Shown piece after piece: positions 26,782 to 35,787 of a stretch of DNA of 64,000 bases. The position numbers and the translations under genes were made by a program. The notes beneath the pieces are model-generated. The model did no database searches and had not been told where the DNA came from. It saw only the letters and a program-made list of their open reading frames with translations. Origin of the DNA: JBBQZU01 sp038207425 (lineage in GTDB: Bacteria > Bacteroidota > Bacteroidia > Flavobacteriales_D > Cryomorphaceae); assembly GCA_038207425.1 (NCBI GenBank), contig JBBQZU010000012.1:1-64000 (forward strand), given 5' to 3'. Numbering within the stretch: the first letter of the stretch is position 1; the number at the start of each line of letters is the position of its first letter.

Positions 26782-29010
26782 TCACTGGGATATGGGATTG
26801 TTTGACTTCACTATTTTAAAATGCCCTGATGGTATCGTGAGGATATATACCCCCATCGCCAGCGCGGCTAAATTGGCTTCTGCACCATTTCCCGAAAGTA
26901 ATGCCACGCCTCTTAAGTCATAGATGGTGTAAGGCCCTGCCTGTGGCAGGTGCAACTCACCACAAGCGGGATTGGGGTAAGGCAATGATAGGTTCTGAAA
27001 GGTAACATTGCTTGAACTCAAAGGCCCGTTAGATGCGCCGGGAGTTGGCGCGTCAAATAATATCCATGGTAATTGTGCATCTTCTGTTCTTCCCCATGAC
27101 AAGTCGGTAGCAATGGATGGTATGTTCACATGGTCGACAACACTGATTCCATTGGTCTCACTTTTCATTAAAAAGAGTTGTTCTCCATTTGCACTTAGCT
27201 TGAAAGGTGCATGCAAGTAGCCCTGCTGCCGCTCATTATCGGCCCAAATAAGCAAAAATGAACCCGCCGGTATTGCAATATCAGGCAGTGCCCAATACTT
27301 AGGTGCAGCGCTTATATCGGTGAGGTACAAACCACTCAGACTCAAGGCCGCAGTTCCGTAATTATGCAGCTCTATCCAATCTTCAAAATCACCATTGGCG
27401 TCGGCAATGGTACTTGCGTTTGAAGCCATCACTTCATTGATCACAATAGTGGCAAGATTATCGGCCTTTATGATGCGATTCTGGCACCATGCATTTCGCG
27501 TAAGCCCTTCGGCACCTGTAGCGGTAATGTTAAAGCTTAGCTGAGCAAAATTGGCTCCAAGTGGCACCTGAAAGGTGTGGATAGCTGCCGCTGATGCTGT
27601 GCTAAGGGCAACCTGTGCAATCCCGTTTATCTGATAATTAAGCACCAAACTACTCCACGCAGGGCCATCGGTTTTCACTACTACAGCGACTGATAGTGGA
27701 AAGTCAGAAAAATCTTCGCGCACATCCCAAATTATTGGGGCAATAGCAGTGGGCAAAGCTTGTTGTAACGCAGCAATTCCTCTTGACTGCGCAAAGCCTA
27801 ACACCGGGAAAACAACATGACCGCCTGCAGATTCAGTAAGTGCATTTAGAAAATCGCTTTCACCAAAGCCAAAATCGAGCGGCCGGTAAGGGTCAGCAAG
27901 TGCTGAAGGGGTAATAAGCGCCTGCACTGATTCAATACCATTGGCAAAACTTTGCGGCTGAATGTACTGCTGCACCATGGTTCGAAGGTGCCAGCTATAA
28001 ATATCTTTAAATGCCTGCACAGCCATCAACCGTGTGTACAAGGGCCTTTGATCGCCCTGGGGGCTCCAGCCATATACATTTCGGTTGCTCCAGTTTTGCC
28101 CCAGCCAGTCAATACCCCAGGTATTGTCAAGGTCATAGGCAATATATTCAAACCGGTCAGTAAGGTGGTTATGGTACAAATAGAAATTGTTCTTATTGTA
28201 GATATGTCCATCCCAGTTGCCGCTGAGCACATCAATCGCGATTGTTTTCAGATAGGTATACACATCCAAATGCTCTGCCGTGAGGCATGCAAAATCATTC
28301 TGACCTGAGTTGTTTAGAAACCCTATAAAGCTTGCAAGATCAGTGTAATCATCGAGTGTTTCATTGGTTTGGAGCTCGTAGGTGCGCGTGCCCCAGGGAG
28401 CCATCTTATAATCATCAGGATTGGATGATATATAATTCAAATCTGCCGGATAGGTACATTTATAAAGGTTTCCTATTTCATCGCCAAAGCGCAGCATTGC
28501 AAAATCATCGTTTATATGTTCAGTATTCTGATACAGGCCGTAAAAGTCGCCGTTGATGTATACTTCCACATGGTTTGCCCTTGATGCTGCTAACCCGAAA
28601 TCTCTGAACATATGCCATGTGGTATTCGAGCGCAACATGGAAGGATCGTTGGTCTCGGCATTCAGATTCAATTTCTTTAGTCCGTTGTATCTCCTTCCGG
28701 GAATGAAAGTATTGAACGAAACCTTAAATGATTTTTTGACTTTAGCGCGCGAAGTATTTCCGCGAAAGCGAAAACCCACATCGTACAGCGTATCACTTTC
28801 GTTTCCATACTGATACACAAAAGTCATAGGGTACTCATGGTTGCTATACCAGTTTTCTTCCAAATAAAGTTCAGCAAGGCTGTCAGGGTGAATAAGTATG
28901 TGCACCCGAGGTACTTCGGTATCGGTAAACATGACTCCGTTGCCCGGATTAAAAATCTGGGCTGCCAGCGTCACCGGCCAAAAGATCGCTATAATTGCGG
29001 CGACCCTCAA
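26782..29010 (-). CDS. CotH-kinase-domain protein with lamin-tail domain and T9SS tail
   Basis: A 742-residue secreted protein (signal ends TLAAQ). Residues about 30-370 form a CotH domain: VGFRFRGNTSRAKVKKSFKV, HVEVYINGDFYGLYQNTEHI, and the diagnostic VLSGNWDGHIYNKNNFYLY followed by YIAYDLDNTWGID. CotH proteins are atypical protein kinases of spore coats and extracellular matrices. A lamin-tail domain follows (INEVMASNASTIADANGDFEDWIELHN ... SGLYLTDI, about 535-640), then a short type-A T9SS tail. It overlaps the upstream esterase gene by four bases. Its presence between amylase and esterase suggests phosphorylation or scaffolding of surface starch-degrading proteins, which is inference. Confidence 0.85.
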   Translation of the reverse strand: MRVAAIIAIFWPVTLAAQIFNPGNGVMFTDTEVPRVHILIHPDSLAELYLEENWYSNHEYPMTFVYQYGNESDTLYDVGFRFRGNTSRAKVKKSFKVSFNTFIPGRRYNGLKKLNLNAETNDPSMLRSNTTWHMFRDFGLAASRANHVEVYINGDFYGLYQNTEHINDDFAMLRFGDEIGNLYKCTYPADLNYISSNPDDYKMAPWGTRTYELQTNETLDDYTDLASFIGFLNNSGQNDFACLTAEHLDVYTYLKTIAIDVLSGNWDGHIYNKNNFYLYHNHLTDRFEYIAYDLDNTWGIDWLGQNWSNRNVYGWSPQGDQRPLYTRLMAVQAFKDIYSWHLRTMVQQYIQPQSFANGIESVQALITPSALADPYRPLDFGFGESDFLNALTESAGGHVVFPVLGFAQSRGIAALQQALPTAIAPIIWDVREDFSDFPLSVAVVVKTDGPAWSSLVLNYQINGIAQVALSTASAAAIHTFQVPLGANFAQLSFNITATGAEGLTRNAWCQNRIIKADNLATIVINEVMASNASTIADANGDFEDWIELHNYGTAALSLSGLYLTDISAAPKYWALPDIAIPAGSFLLIWADNERQQGYLHAPFKLSANGEQLFLMKSETNGISVVDHVNIPSIATDLSWGRTEDAQLPWILFDAPTPGASNGPLSSSNVTFQNLSLPYPNPACGELHLPQAGPYTIYDLRGVALLSGNGAEANLAALAMGVYILTIPSGHFKIVKSNNPISQ

Positions 29011-30392
29011 CGCTTTTGAACTTTGTGAATGTACTGCCCGCGGTCAGTAACAATGCGCATTACGTAAATGCCTTGCGCCAAGGTTGAAATATCAATACGG
29101 GTATCGCTGCTATCTCTTACGGTAATGAGCTTTCCCGTAGCATTATACACCGCTACTGATTGTATGTATTCGCCTTCCGGCAAATGTATCCGCACATCGG
29201 CTTCAGTCGGGTTTGGGTATATCCGTACAGCGTCGCCTTTCGGCAAATGGGTGGATGACGAAACACCACCTTCTATAAAGAGCCACTCAAAAGCAGTGGG
29301 AAATTCCTGCGCCCAAAACCACTCGCTGTGTTGCCCGTTTGGGTGAATATCAAATCGCAGCTCTTCTGCGGTGAATCCGGCATCGCTCATAATGCCCACC
29401 ATCTGGTTTACTTGCGAAATAAGGTTGGTGCTTTCCTGCCCACCGGCAAGAAAGAAATATCTCGCAGGAGCTTGTTTTCCCTGGTCTTCACTGTGGGTGT
29501 ATATATTGCTATTGAACCAGAATGAAGGTGAGAACACTCCTACCTTCGAAAAAACTTCCTGGTACTCCATACCTGCAAAGTGCGAAATAAGGCCACCCAG
29601 CGAGCTGCCCAAAATACCGGTATGCTCCCTTTCGGGCCTGGTGCGGTACTCAGTATCGATATGAGGCTTGAGCGTATTAACTATAAATGCGGCGTATTCA
29701 GCTCCCTGACCACCACCGTACTGAGCGCTGGCCCATGGAGTATATTCATTGATGCGCTCAGCGCCTCCATTGTCGATGGCTACGATAATTGCGCCATTGT
29801 ATCCTTCGTTTTCAAAATCGAGCATGGCTTCATCTACCTTCCACTCGCCTGCAAAGGCTTCCTGAGCGCTGAAAAGGTTTTGCCCGTCGTGCATATACAG
29901 CACCGGATAATGACCGTCCGTGGTATCATAATTCGAGGGCAGGAAGAGTCTTATCCTTCTGTTTCGGTCCAGCTCCGGCATAAAGAATTGATCGTCCATG
30001 ACCACCACGTTTGGCGGCAGGTCTGTTGGAGGTGGTGCCGAACCTTCCCAGGCAAGTACCTGAATATAAATGGTATCGGTGCTGCTAAAACTAAAATTAC
30101 GGTTTGGCAAAAATCCTCCTGCTGCATTGCCTTCCACCGTAGCCCACGAGCCGCGGGTAATTTTACCCTGAAAAGCATTGGGTGCGCTTTCGGGTATCGA
30201 TAATACGTGCTGACTGTTCCATGGAGCGAATGTCCATCCTGCATCACCGGGATTCCAGTTATTTGCCGATCCTGCGAGGTAGAGCGTTGCATCAGCAGGG
30301 GTATTTGCAGGAATAGAAGTAAGTACAATGACCCTTTGAGAAAATCCGGAAACACCAACCAACAAAGCGATAAAAAGGAAAATTTCGCGCAT
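29007..30392 (-). CDS. Secreted CBM-linked esterase (alpha/beta hydrolase) with T9SS tail
   Basis: A 461-residue protein with signal peptide ending GFSQ. Residues 20-115 look like a CBM20/E-set module (LYLAGSANNWNPGDAGW), residues 125-370 form a putative-esterase (EstD/Fes-type) fold with FLPSNYDTTDGHYPVLYMHDG, nucleophile GILGSSLGGLISH, GVFSPSFWFNS, and a C-terminal catalytic His in PNGQHSEWFW. A type-A T9SS tail ends the protein (VRIYPNPTEADV ... LAQGIYVMRI). It may deacylate modified glucans or hydrolyse another ester. First gene of a two-gene unit with the CotH protein, separated from the previous gene by a strong terminator. Confidence 0.85.
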   Translation of the reverse strand: MREIFLFIALLVGVSGFSQRVIVLTSIPANTPADATLYLAGSANNWNPGDAGWTFAPWNSQHVLSIPESAPNAFQGKITRGSWATVEGNAAGGFLPNRNFSFSSTDTIYIQVLAWEGSAPPPTDLPPNVVVMDDQFFMPELDRNRRIRLFLPSNYDTTDGHYPVLYMHDGQNLFSAQEAFAGEWKVDEAMLDFENEGYNGAIIVAIDNGGAERINEYTPWASAQYGGGQGAEYAAFIVNTLKPHIDTEYRTRPEREHTGILGSSLGGLISHFAGMEYQEVFSKVGVFSPSFWFNSNIYTHSEDQGKQAPARYFFLAGGQESTNLISQVNQMVGIMSDAGFTAEELRFDIHPNGQHSEWFWAQEFPTAFEWLFIEGGVSSSTHLPKGDAVRIYPNPTEADVRIHLPEGEYIQSVAVYNATGKLITVRDSSDTRIDISTLAQGIYVMRIVTDRGQYIHKVQKR

Positions 30393-30406
30393 AGTTAAAA
30401 ATTAAA

Positions 30407-30433
30407 GAAGGCAGTCCCATATGGACTGCCTTC
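30407..30433 (-). terminator. Rho-independent terminator
   Basis: GAAGGCAGTCC and GGACTGCCTTC form a perfect 11-bp stem with a 5-base loop. On the minus strand it is followed by TTTAATTTTT. It lies 29 bases after the stop of the four-repeat protein gene and just before the esterase start, so the esterase-CotH pair probably depends on read-through or on a promoter hidden near the hairpin. Confidence 0.85.
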
Positions 30434-30461
30434 GAAATTGAAATCGTGAAGTCCGGATAAA

Positions 30462-32198
30462 TTACTTCACCATCAGTTTGTAAACAGCGCGCTCACTGCG
30501 CTCGTTTACCACATTCAGGAAGTAAAGACCTGGCGAAAGGCTGCTGGTTTTAATTTCAAAACGGTTGCTGGTAATAAGCAAGTTTTCATTCACCACTTTT
30601 CCGGTGATATCAACAATGCTCATACGCAGGCTGTGGCTGTTAGGATTTTCAAGTTCTATAAAGCTCACACCGCTTGAAGGGTTAGGGTAAATACGCACCT
30701 GGCCATACTCTGCATTTGCTACAGAAAGGATTGATGTGCATAAGTTATAGTCAACAATATTCAGAACTTCATCTTGTCCGCTGCGGGTATGTGTGCGGTC
30801 CCAACCGCCAATACCATTTGATACACCACAACCGAGTTCGGTGAAATTTCCGTTTTCTTCAGTGCTTGTAGGCGCTCCGTTGGCAAATTTAAATCGAATG
30901 TCAGCAGAACCTTCAATCAAAACTGTAGCTTCATATACGTTAGGCGTGCTGCCTACAGACATTTGAATTGCACCTGATTGCCATGCAGGTGAAGTGAAAC
31001 TACCCATTAACCAAACCCCTTCAGGGGCAACGGTTTCATTGCCCATGTGCACACGGAAAGTGATGTTTGCAGCATCTGGATTAGTGATACATGCTGCAGT
31101 GCACTGGTTGTAGCAAAATTCGAAGATGTTCTGTCCTTCAACAAGCTCCATTTGCCGGTTACCAGCAACATTACAGGCTGCGGGCACAGGTTCATTGCTA
31201 TTGTCGGCGCCATCCCAAGCATTTCCGTTGATAAACTTGTAAGCATAAGTTCCGGTTACAAGTTCCACTGTGAGTTCATATATACCGTCGCCATCGCCAT
31301 CAAGCATTTGAGAAGCTCCTGGCTGCCAATCACCACCGAATCCGGCCTCGGCTTGCCAGTCACCGGCAACGTGTACACCATTCGGGCTTACAGTCTCCTG
31401 GGTCATGTTCACTTTGAAAATCACTGTAGCCTGAAATACAGGAGCGCAAAGGTCGCATACACCAAAGCAATTTGCATCAGTAGTTACATCACTGGTTGCA
31501 ACTACCAGCACGCGATTTCCGCCGGAGGCACATGCCCCAACTACATTCTCATCTTGGGCGGCACCTGTTCCGCTTGTCCAAAAGTCACCATTGATAAATT
31601 TATAATTATAGGTCGCGCTGGGATTTACATAAGTAAGGAAAGCATACTTACTATTTGAACTTTCCGTAGCGGTGCCGTACTCAGGTGTCCAGGTCGGCTC
31701 AATAGCATCTCCTGCTACGTGCACACCTTCTGGAGCTATCGTCTGATTTATCATATCGATTTGAAGGCGCACTGCCACTTTTCCTACAGGAGAACTTCCG
31801 GCATATTTGATAGCAGGCAGAGTCAGGCCCCCATTTGAAGCGTGCCAATCAGTAATACCAAAAAAACGGTTTATATTTCCGCCGCCTTTCTGGCTTATTG
31901 TCGGCACTCCTTCGTCAGATCCCCAAGCATTTCCGTTGATGTATTTGAACTCGTATTGGCCGGGTGGAATTGTAACGTTCAATTCATAAATTCCGTCGGT
32001 ATTGGCATCTGTCATTTCAGAAGTGCCTGGTTGCCATTCTCCGGGAAAGCCTGCATCGTCTTGCCAGTTACCGGCTACGTGCACACCATCGGAACTTACT
32101 ACCTGGTCATTCATATCGACACGGAAAGTGACCGATACTTGGGCCATCGCAGAAGCTCCAATTAGTGCTGAAACAGCTAAAAGGTAAATTTTTCTCAT
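30462..32198 (-). CDS. Four-repeat putative starch-binding protein with T9SS tail
   Basis: A 578-residue secreted protein (signal ends ASAMAQ). It consists of four similar beta-sandwich repeats of about 105-125 residues, each opening with a strand like VTFRVDMNDQVVSSDGVHVAG and closing around YEFKYINGNAWG: approximately 21-125, 138-250, 256-375 and 376-490. Repeats 2-4 gain cysteines. The [YF]KFING pattern is shared with starch-binding modules of SusE/SusF and bacterial CBM26-like proteins. A type-A T9SS tail follows (VRIYPNPSSGVSF ... LSPGLYFLNVV). Probably a surface or secreted glucan trap acting with the amylase. It has its own promoter and terminator. Confidence 0.8.
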   Translation of the reverse strand: MRKIYLLAVSALIGASAMAQVSVTFRVDMNDQVVSSDGVHVAGNWQDDAGFPGEWQPGTSEMTDANTDGIYELNVTIPPGQYEFKYINGNAWGSDEGVPTISQKGGGNINRFFGITDWHASNGGLTLPAIKYAGSSPVGKVAVRLQIDMINQTIAPEGVHVAGDAIEPTWTPEYGTATESSNSKYAFLTYVNPSATYNYKFINGDFWTSGTGAAQDENVVGACASGGNRVLVVATSDVTTDANCFGVCDLCAPVFQATVIFKVNMTQETVSPNGVHVAGDWQAEAGFGGDWQPGASQMLDGDGDGIYELTVELVTGTYAYKFINGNAWDGADNSNEPVPAACNVAGNRQMELVEGQNIFEFCYNQCTAACITNPDAANITFRVHMGNETVAPEGVWLMGSFTSPAWQSGAIQMSVGSTPNVYEATVLIEGSADIRFKFANGAPTSTEENGNFTELGCGVSNGIGGWDRTHTRSGQDEVLNIVDYNLCTSILSVANAEYGQVRIYPNPSSGVSFIELENPNSHSLRMSIVDITGKVVNENLLITSNRFEIKTSSLSPGLYFLNVVNERSERAVYKLMVK

Positions 32199-32246
32199 CT
32201 TCTCAGTTTTTAAGTTGTGTTAGGGTTATTGTAAAAAATACACTAA

Positions 32247-32275
32247 CAAAATTAGACTTATTTGAATAATTCAAA
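32247..32275 (-). promoter_or_regulatory. Promoter with operator-like palindrome, four-repeat protein gene
   Basis: Minus strand: -7 element TAATTTTG (32254-32247) preceded by TTTG at 32275-32272 with 17 bases between. The TTTG begins the palindrome TTTGAAT-T-ATTCAAA (32275-32261). It is about 49 bases upstream of the start codon and is in the divergent region shared with the neopullulanase gene, so a bound regulator could affect both. Confidence 0.6.
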
Positions 32276-32303
32276 GCATCTTTGGTCACTCAATTTTTGA
32301 ATT

Positions 32304-34181
32304 ATGACTTACACAGCTAATAATCAGTGTTCTAAAAGTTTTCTGAATATTGGATTCACATACATCCTTATAGTGGTAATTGCGCTATTGGCGCAAAATG
32401 CTGTAGCCCAGAAAAGACAGTTTAGCCATGTAGATCCACCCCATTGGTGGGCGGGTATGAAAAATGCCAATCTTGAAATCCTGATTCATTCAAAGGATAT
32501 TGCCCTAAACACCTTTGATATAAAGGGGGCAATAGGAGTTGCGCTGGCAAAAGTTGAGCAGATGCCTAATCCAAACTACGTAATTCTCCACCTGAAGATA
32601 TCAGGAGTAGCTCAGGCACAAATCTTTACAATTGGCTCCCGGGGCAAAGCAGGCAATATTCAATATAAATATGAGCTGAAGCCGCGAAAATACATCGCAA
32701 GGGGTCTTGACAACAGCGATGTAATTTACCTCATCACACCCGACCGCTTTGCGAATGGCGATCCTTCCAACGACAGTTTTGATAAATTAAACCAGCCTGA
32801 AGCTGACAGAAACGAACCTTATGCCCGGCACGGTGGCGATATTCAAGGTATGATAAACCACCTTGACTATATGCAACAACTCGGTATGACTGCGCTGTGG
32901 CCCAATCCGCTGCTCGAAAACAACCAGCCCAAGGAATCATACCACGGGTATGCATTTACCGACTATTACAAAATTGATCAGCGCTTCGGCACCAATGCGC
33001 TCTACAAAACGCTCTCGGACTCACTGCACCGCCGGGGTATGAAACTTATACAGGATGTGGTGTACAACCATATCGGCAATGAGCATTATTTGTACAAAGA
33101 CATGCCCGATAAAGACTGGTTTCACCTATTTGACACCTATACTCAAACCAACTATCGAGATCCTGTACTTTATGATCTCTATGCTTCAGACTACGACAAA
33201 AAAATAATGACCGACGGATGGTTTGACAAACATATGCCCGACCTGAATCAGCAAAACGAACTACTTGCAGTATACCTTGTACAGCAAACCATATGGTGGG
33301 TAGAAGAGTTTGATATCGACGCTCTACGTATAGACACCTACGCCTACCCCGATCAGGCTTTTATGCGCCGCTGGGCAAAAGAAGTGAAGGTGCAGTACCC
33401 CGATCTTTTCCTTTTTGCCGAAACATGGGTGCACGGACACCCTTCGCAGGCATGGTTTCTGGGTGATGGTCTCGGACCTGAGCCGAATTATATGGATGGA
33501 CTTACTGACTTTCAGATATACTTCGCAATCAACGACGCACTTACGAAAAAGCAAGAATGGACCGATGGCGTCTCAAAACTTTACAATACCCTTGCCGCCG
33601 ATTACATCTATGCCCATCCGGAGAAGATGGTCACCTTCGTTGACAACCATGACCTGGCGCGTTTTCACGGATATGTAAATAAGAATTTAGACAAATTCAG
33701 AATGGGTATGGTGCTGCTTTATACCATGCGCGGCATACCCAGCGTATACTACGGCACTGAATTGTTGATGGCCGAAACCGAAGGGCATGGCAAGATTCGA
33801 CAGGACTTTCCAGGGGGATGGCCCGGAGATTCGCAGAACAAATTTTTGCCGGAAGGCCGAACTGCCGAAGAAAATCAGGCCTTTGACCTTATAGTAAGTC
33901 TCGCCAAACTAAGGGCTTCGCATACTGCGTTACAAAGTGGTAAAACCACCCAATACATACCCCGAAGCGGAGTGTACATCTACTTCAGGCATGATGACGT
34001 GGATACTTTTATGATTGCCATCAACACTTCTGATAAAAATGCTGAGCAGCCCCTGACAATGTTTAGGGAGCTCGTACCCGAAGGTGCAGCACTTGAACCA
34101 GTAATGGGCAACGTGAATATTGAATTCAGCGCTGTGCATCTTCCGGCCTTGGGTTATGGCATTTTTAGGGTGGTGAAATAA
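32304..34181 (+). CDS. susA: Neopullulanase/cyclomaltodextrinase-like GH13 enzyme
   Basis: A 625-residue protein with an uncleaved-looking or weak signal (hydrophobic residues 17-35, then VAQKRQ). The N-terminal domain has PPHWWAGMKNANLEILIHS, typical of Bacteroidota neopullulanases. The barrel holds LIQDVVYNHIGNEH (region I), DALRIDTYAYPD (nucleophile region), LFLFAETWVHG (acid Glu) and TFVDNHDLARF (region IV). SusA-type enzymes in the periplasm cut alpha-1,4 and pullulan linkages into maltose units. It is the only plus-strand gene of the locus and diverges from the four-repeat protein gene. Confidence 0.92.
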   Translation: MTYTANNQCSKSFLNIGFTYILIVVIALLAQNAVAQKRQFSHVDPPHWWAGMKNANLEILIHSKDIALNTFDIKGAIGVALAKVEQMPNPNYVILHLKISGVAQAQIFTIGSRGKAGNIQYKYELKPRKYIARGLDNSDVIYLITPDRFANGDPSNDSFDKLNQPEADRNEPYARHGGDIQGMINHLDYMQQLGMTALWPNPLLENNQPKESYHGYAFTDYYKIDQRFGTNALYKTLSDSLHRRGMKLIQDVVYNHIGNEHYLYKDMPDKDWFHLFDTYTQTNYRDPVLYDLYASDYDKKIMTDGWFDKHMPDLNQQNELLAVYLVQQTIWWVEEFDIDALRIDTYAYPDQAFMRRWAKEVKVQYPDLFLFAETWVHGHPSQAWFLGDGLGPEPNYMDGLTDFQIYFAINDALTKKQEWTDGVSKLYNTLAADYIYAHPEKMVTFVDNHDLARFHGYVNKNLDKFRMGMVLLYTMRGIPSVYYGTELLMAETEGHGKIRQDFPGGWPGDSQNKFLPEGRTAEENQAFDLIVSLAKLRASHTALQSGKTTQYIPRSGVYIYFRHDDVDTFMIAINTSDKNAEQPLTMFRELVPEGAALEPVMGNVNIEFSAVHLPALGYGIFRVVK

Positions 34182-34239
34182 CAATTCATAGGAGAAAAGT
34201 GCCCCATAGAATCGCGTACCTCACAGGAAATAAGGTGTG

Positions 34240-35556
34240 CTATTCCTTATCGGAAATTACAAACTTAGCCGATATGCCGGCGAGCAGCATTGAACCCCCT
34301 GCAACTCCAAGCATGGCAATATTGCTACCACCAATAGAGAGCAGAATCACGCCTCCGAGTAAGCCAGCAGCAATTTGAGGTACTGTGATGGTGGCATTGA
34401 AAATACCCATATAAACCCCGGTAAGATGCGGCGGCAATTTTGCAGATAAAATAGAATAAGGTAGAGCCAGTATTGCTGCCCATCCAACACCCACTCCGGC
34501 CATGCATACAAACAGCATATATTTATCTTCCACATACATCATTGAAATGAGTCCGGCCGCTGCGGCAAGTAAGGAAACTGAATAAACGTTCTTTCTGCCA
34601 AACTTTGCCGCGAGTGGCGTGATAAACAGGGAGAATATTGCAGCAAATACGCTGTATATGGCAAAGATGACCCCCGTCCAGTTGCCTGCCTCATTAAATT
34701 CAAGCGATTTAGGGTCTGAAGTTTTCCAAATTGATTCGGCAATACCATTGGTGGTATAAACCCACATGAGAAACAGTGCAAACCATGAAAAAAACTGAGT
34801 TACTGCCAGTTCATACATAGGTTTTGGGGTGCGTTTCAGAGTTTCCAGGAAGCTTATTTTCTCTCTGGTTTCATTCTGAAGATTATTGTACTTGGCATAC
34901 TCATCAGGCGGATATTCACGTGTGCGTATGGTGGTCCAGAGTACTGTGAGAAAAAGGGCCGCACCACCGATGTAAAAGGACCATATAACCGCGGGAGCCA
35001 CTTTGTTTCCTTCGGTGGGTTCGTTGGCTATGCCAACATAGGTAAGAATAAATGGAAGCAAAGAACCTAGTACTGCTCCCAAATTGATAAGAAAACTCTG
35101 AATGCTATAGCCGATGTTGCGTTGCGAGTCGGGCACCATATCGCTTACCAGGGCCCGGAAGGGTTGCATGGTTACATTGAAGGATGTATCCATAAGAAGC
35201 AACATGGCAGCTCCAAAAAAGAGTGGAGGCAACAGATAGGCGAAAAACTCCGAATTAGGCATAAAGAACATTGCAAATGCCGATACAAGTGCACCACCCA
35301 GAATAAAAGGAAGCCGCCTGCCAAGCTTGGTCCAGATTTTATCGCTGCTCATACCAACTATTGGCTGCACTATGAGCCCTGCAAGAGGAGCCGCCAACCA
35401 GAAAAGGCTGAGATGGTGCGGATCAGCGCCTATAGCTGAAAGTATACGGCTCGTATTTGCATTCTGCAGGGAGTAACCAATCTGTACTCCAAGAAATCCA
35501 AAACTCATATTCCAAACAGACCAAAATGGCAATCGCGGTTTCTGAAGCATGTTCAT
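34240..35556 (-). CDS. SLC45-like MFS maltose/oligosaccharide transporter
   Basis: A 438-residue inner-membrane protein with about 12 helices. Conserved parts include the N-terminal SFGFLGVQIGYSLQNANTSRI, LAAPLAGLIVQPIVGMSSDKI and WTKLGRRLPFILGGA (the loop 2-3 motif of this family), and GVGWAAILALPYSILSAKLP in the second half. This GPH/SLC45-type MFS clade is recurrent in Bacteroidota maltose clusters and would bring maltose into the cytoplasm for phosphorolysis. It is convergent with the neopullulanase gene. Confidence 0.87.
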   Translation of the reverse strand: MNMLQKPRLPFWSVWNMSFGFLGVQIGYSLQNANTSRILSAIGADPHHLSLFWLAAPLAGLIVQPIVGMSSDKIWTKLGRRLPFILGGALVSAFAMFFMPNSEFFAYLLPPLFFGAAMLLLMDTSFNVTMQPFRALVSDMVPDSQRNIGYSIQSFLINLGAVLGSLLPFILTYVGIANEPTEGNKVAPAVIWSFYIGGAALFLTVLWTTIRTREYPPDEYAKYNNLQNETREKISFLETLKRTPKPMYELAVTQFFSWFALFLMWVYTTNGIAESIWKTSDPKSLEFNEAGNWTGVIFAIYSVFAAIFSLFITPLAAKFGRKNVYSVSLLAAAAGLISMMYVEDKYMLFVCMAGVGVGWAAILALPYSILSAKLPPHLTGVYMGIFNATITVPQIAAGLLGGVILLSIGGSNIAMLGVAGGSMLLAGISAKFVISDKE

Positions 35557-35662
35557 TAATTCAAATTGTGAAAGAGCGCGGCAAGATATAAAAATTTACA
35601 AAGGTGTAATAATAACACTTTAACAGTCTTCATTGAGCGCATTGGTTAAATGAAAAAAGAAA

Positions 35663-35682
35663 AGCCCCGCTTTCGCGAGGCT
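35663..35682 (-). terminator. Rho-independent terminator
   Basis: Minus strand AGCCTCGC-GAAA-GCGGGGCT (one G-U pair, GNRA tetraloop) followed by TTTCTTTTTTC. It terminates transcription from the 35788-37248 gene and lies about 105 bases after its stop. Confidence 0.8.
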
Positions 35683-35787
35683 CCACTTTTCGTCTTTCTG
35701 TTGTACTATCGTTTTGTCTGAAGACGACACAGCAAAGGACGCACCGGCATTCTAAAACCTGCCGCCCAATACTGCGAAATATGATTG

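Noticed and set aside
32261..32284. Plus-strand promoter for the neopullulanase from TTTG 32261 and CATCTTTG 32277
   Set aside because: Only about 12 bases separate the two elements, shorter than the 17-22 expected, and the -7 element has a mismatch.
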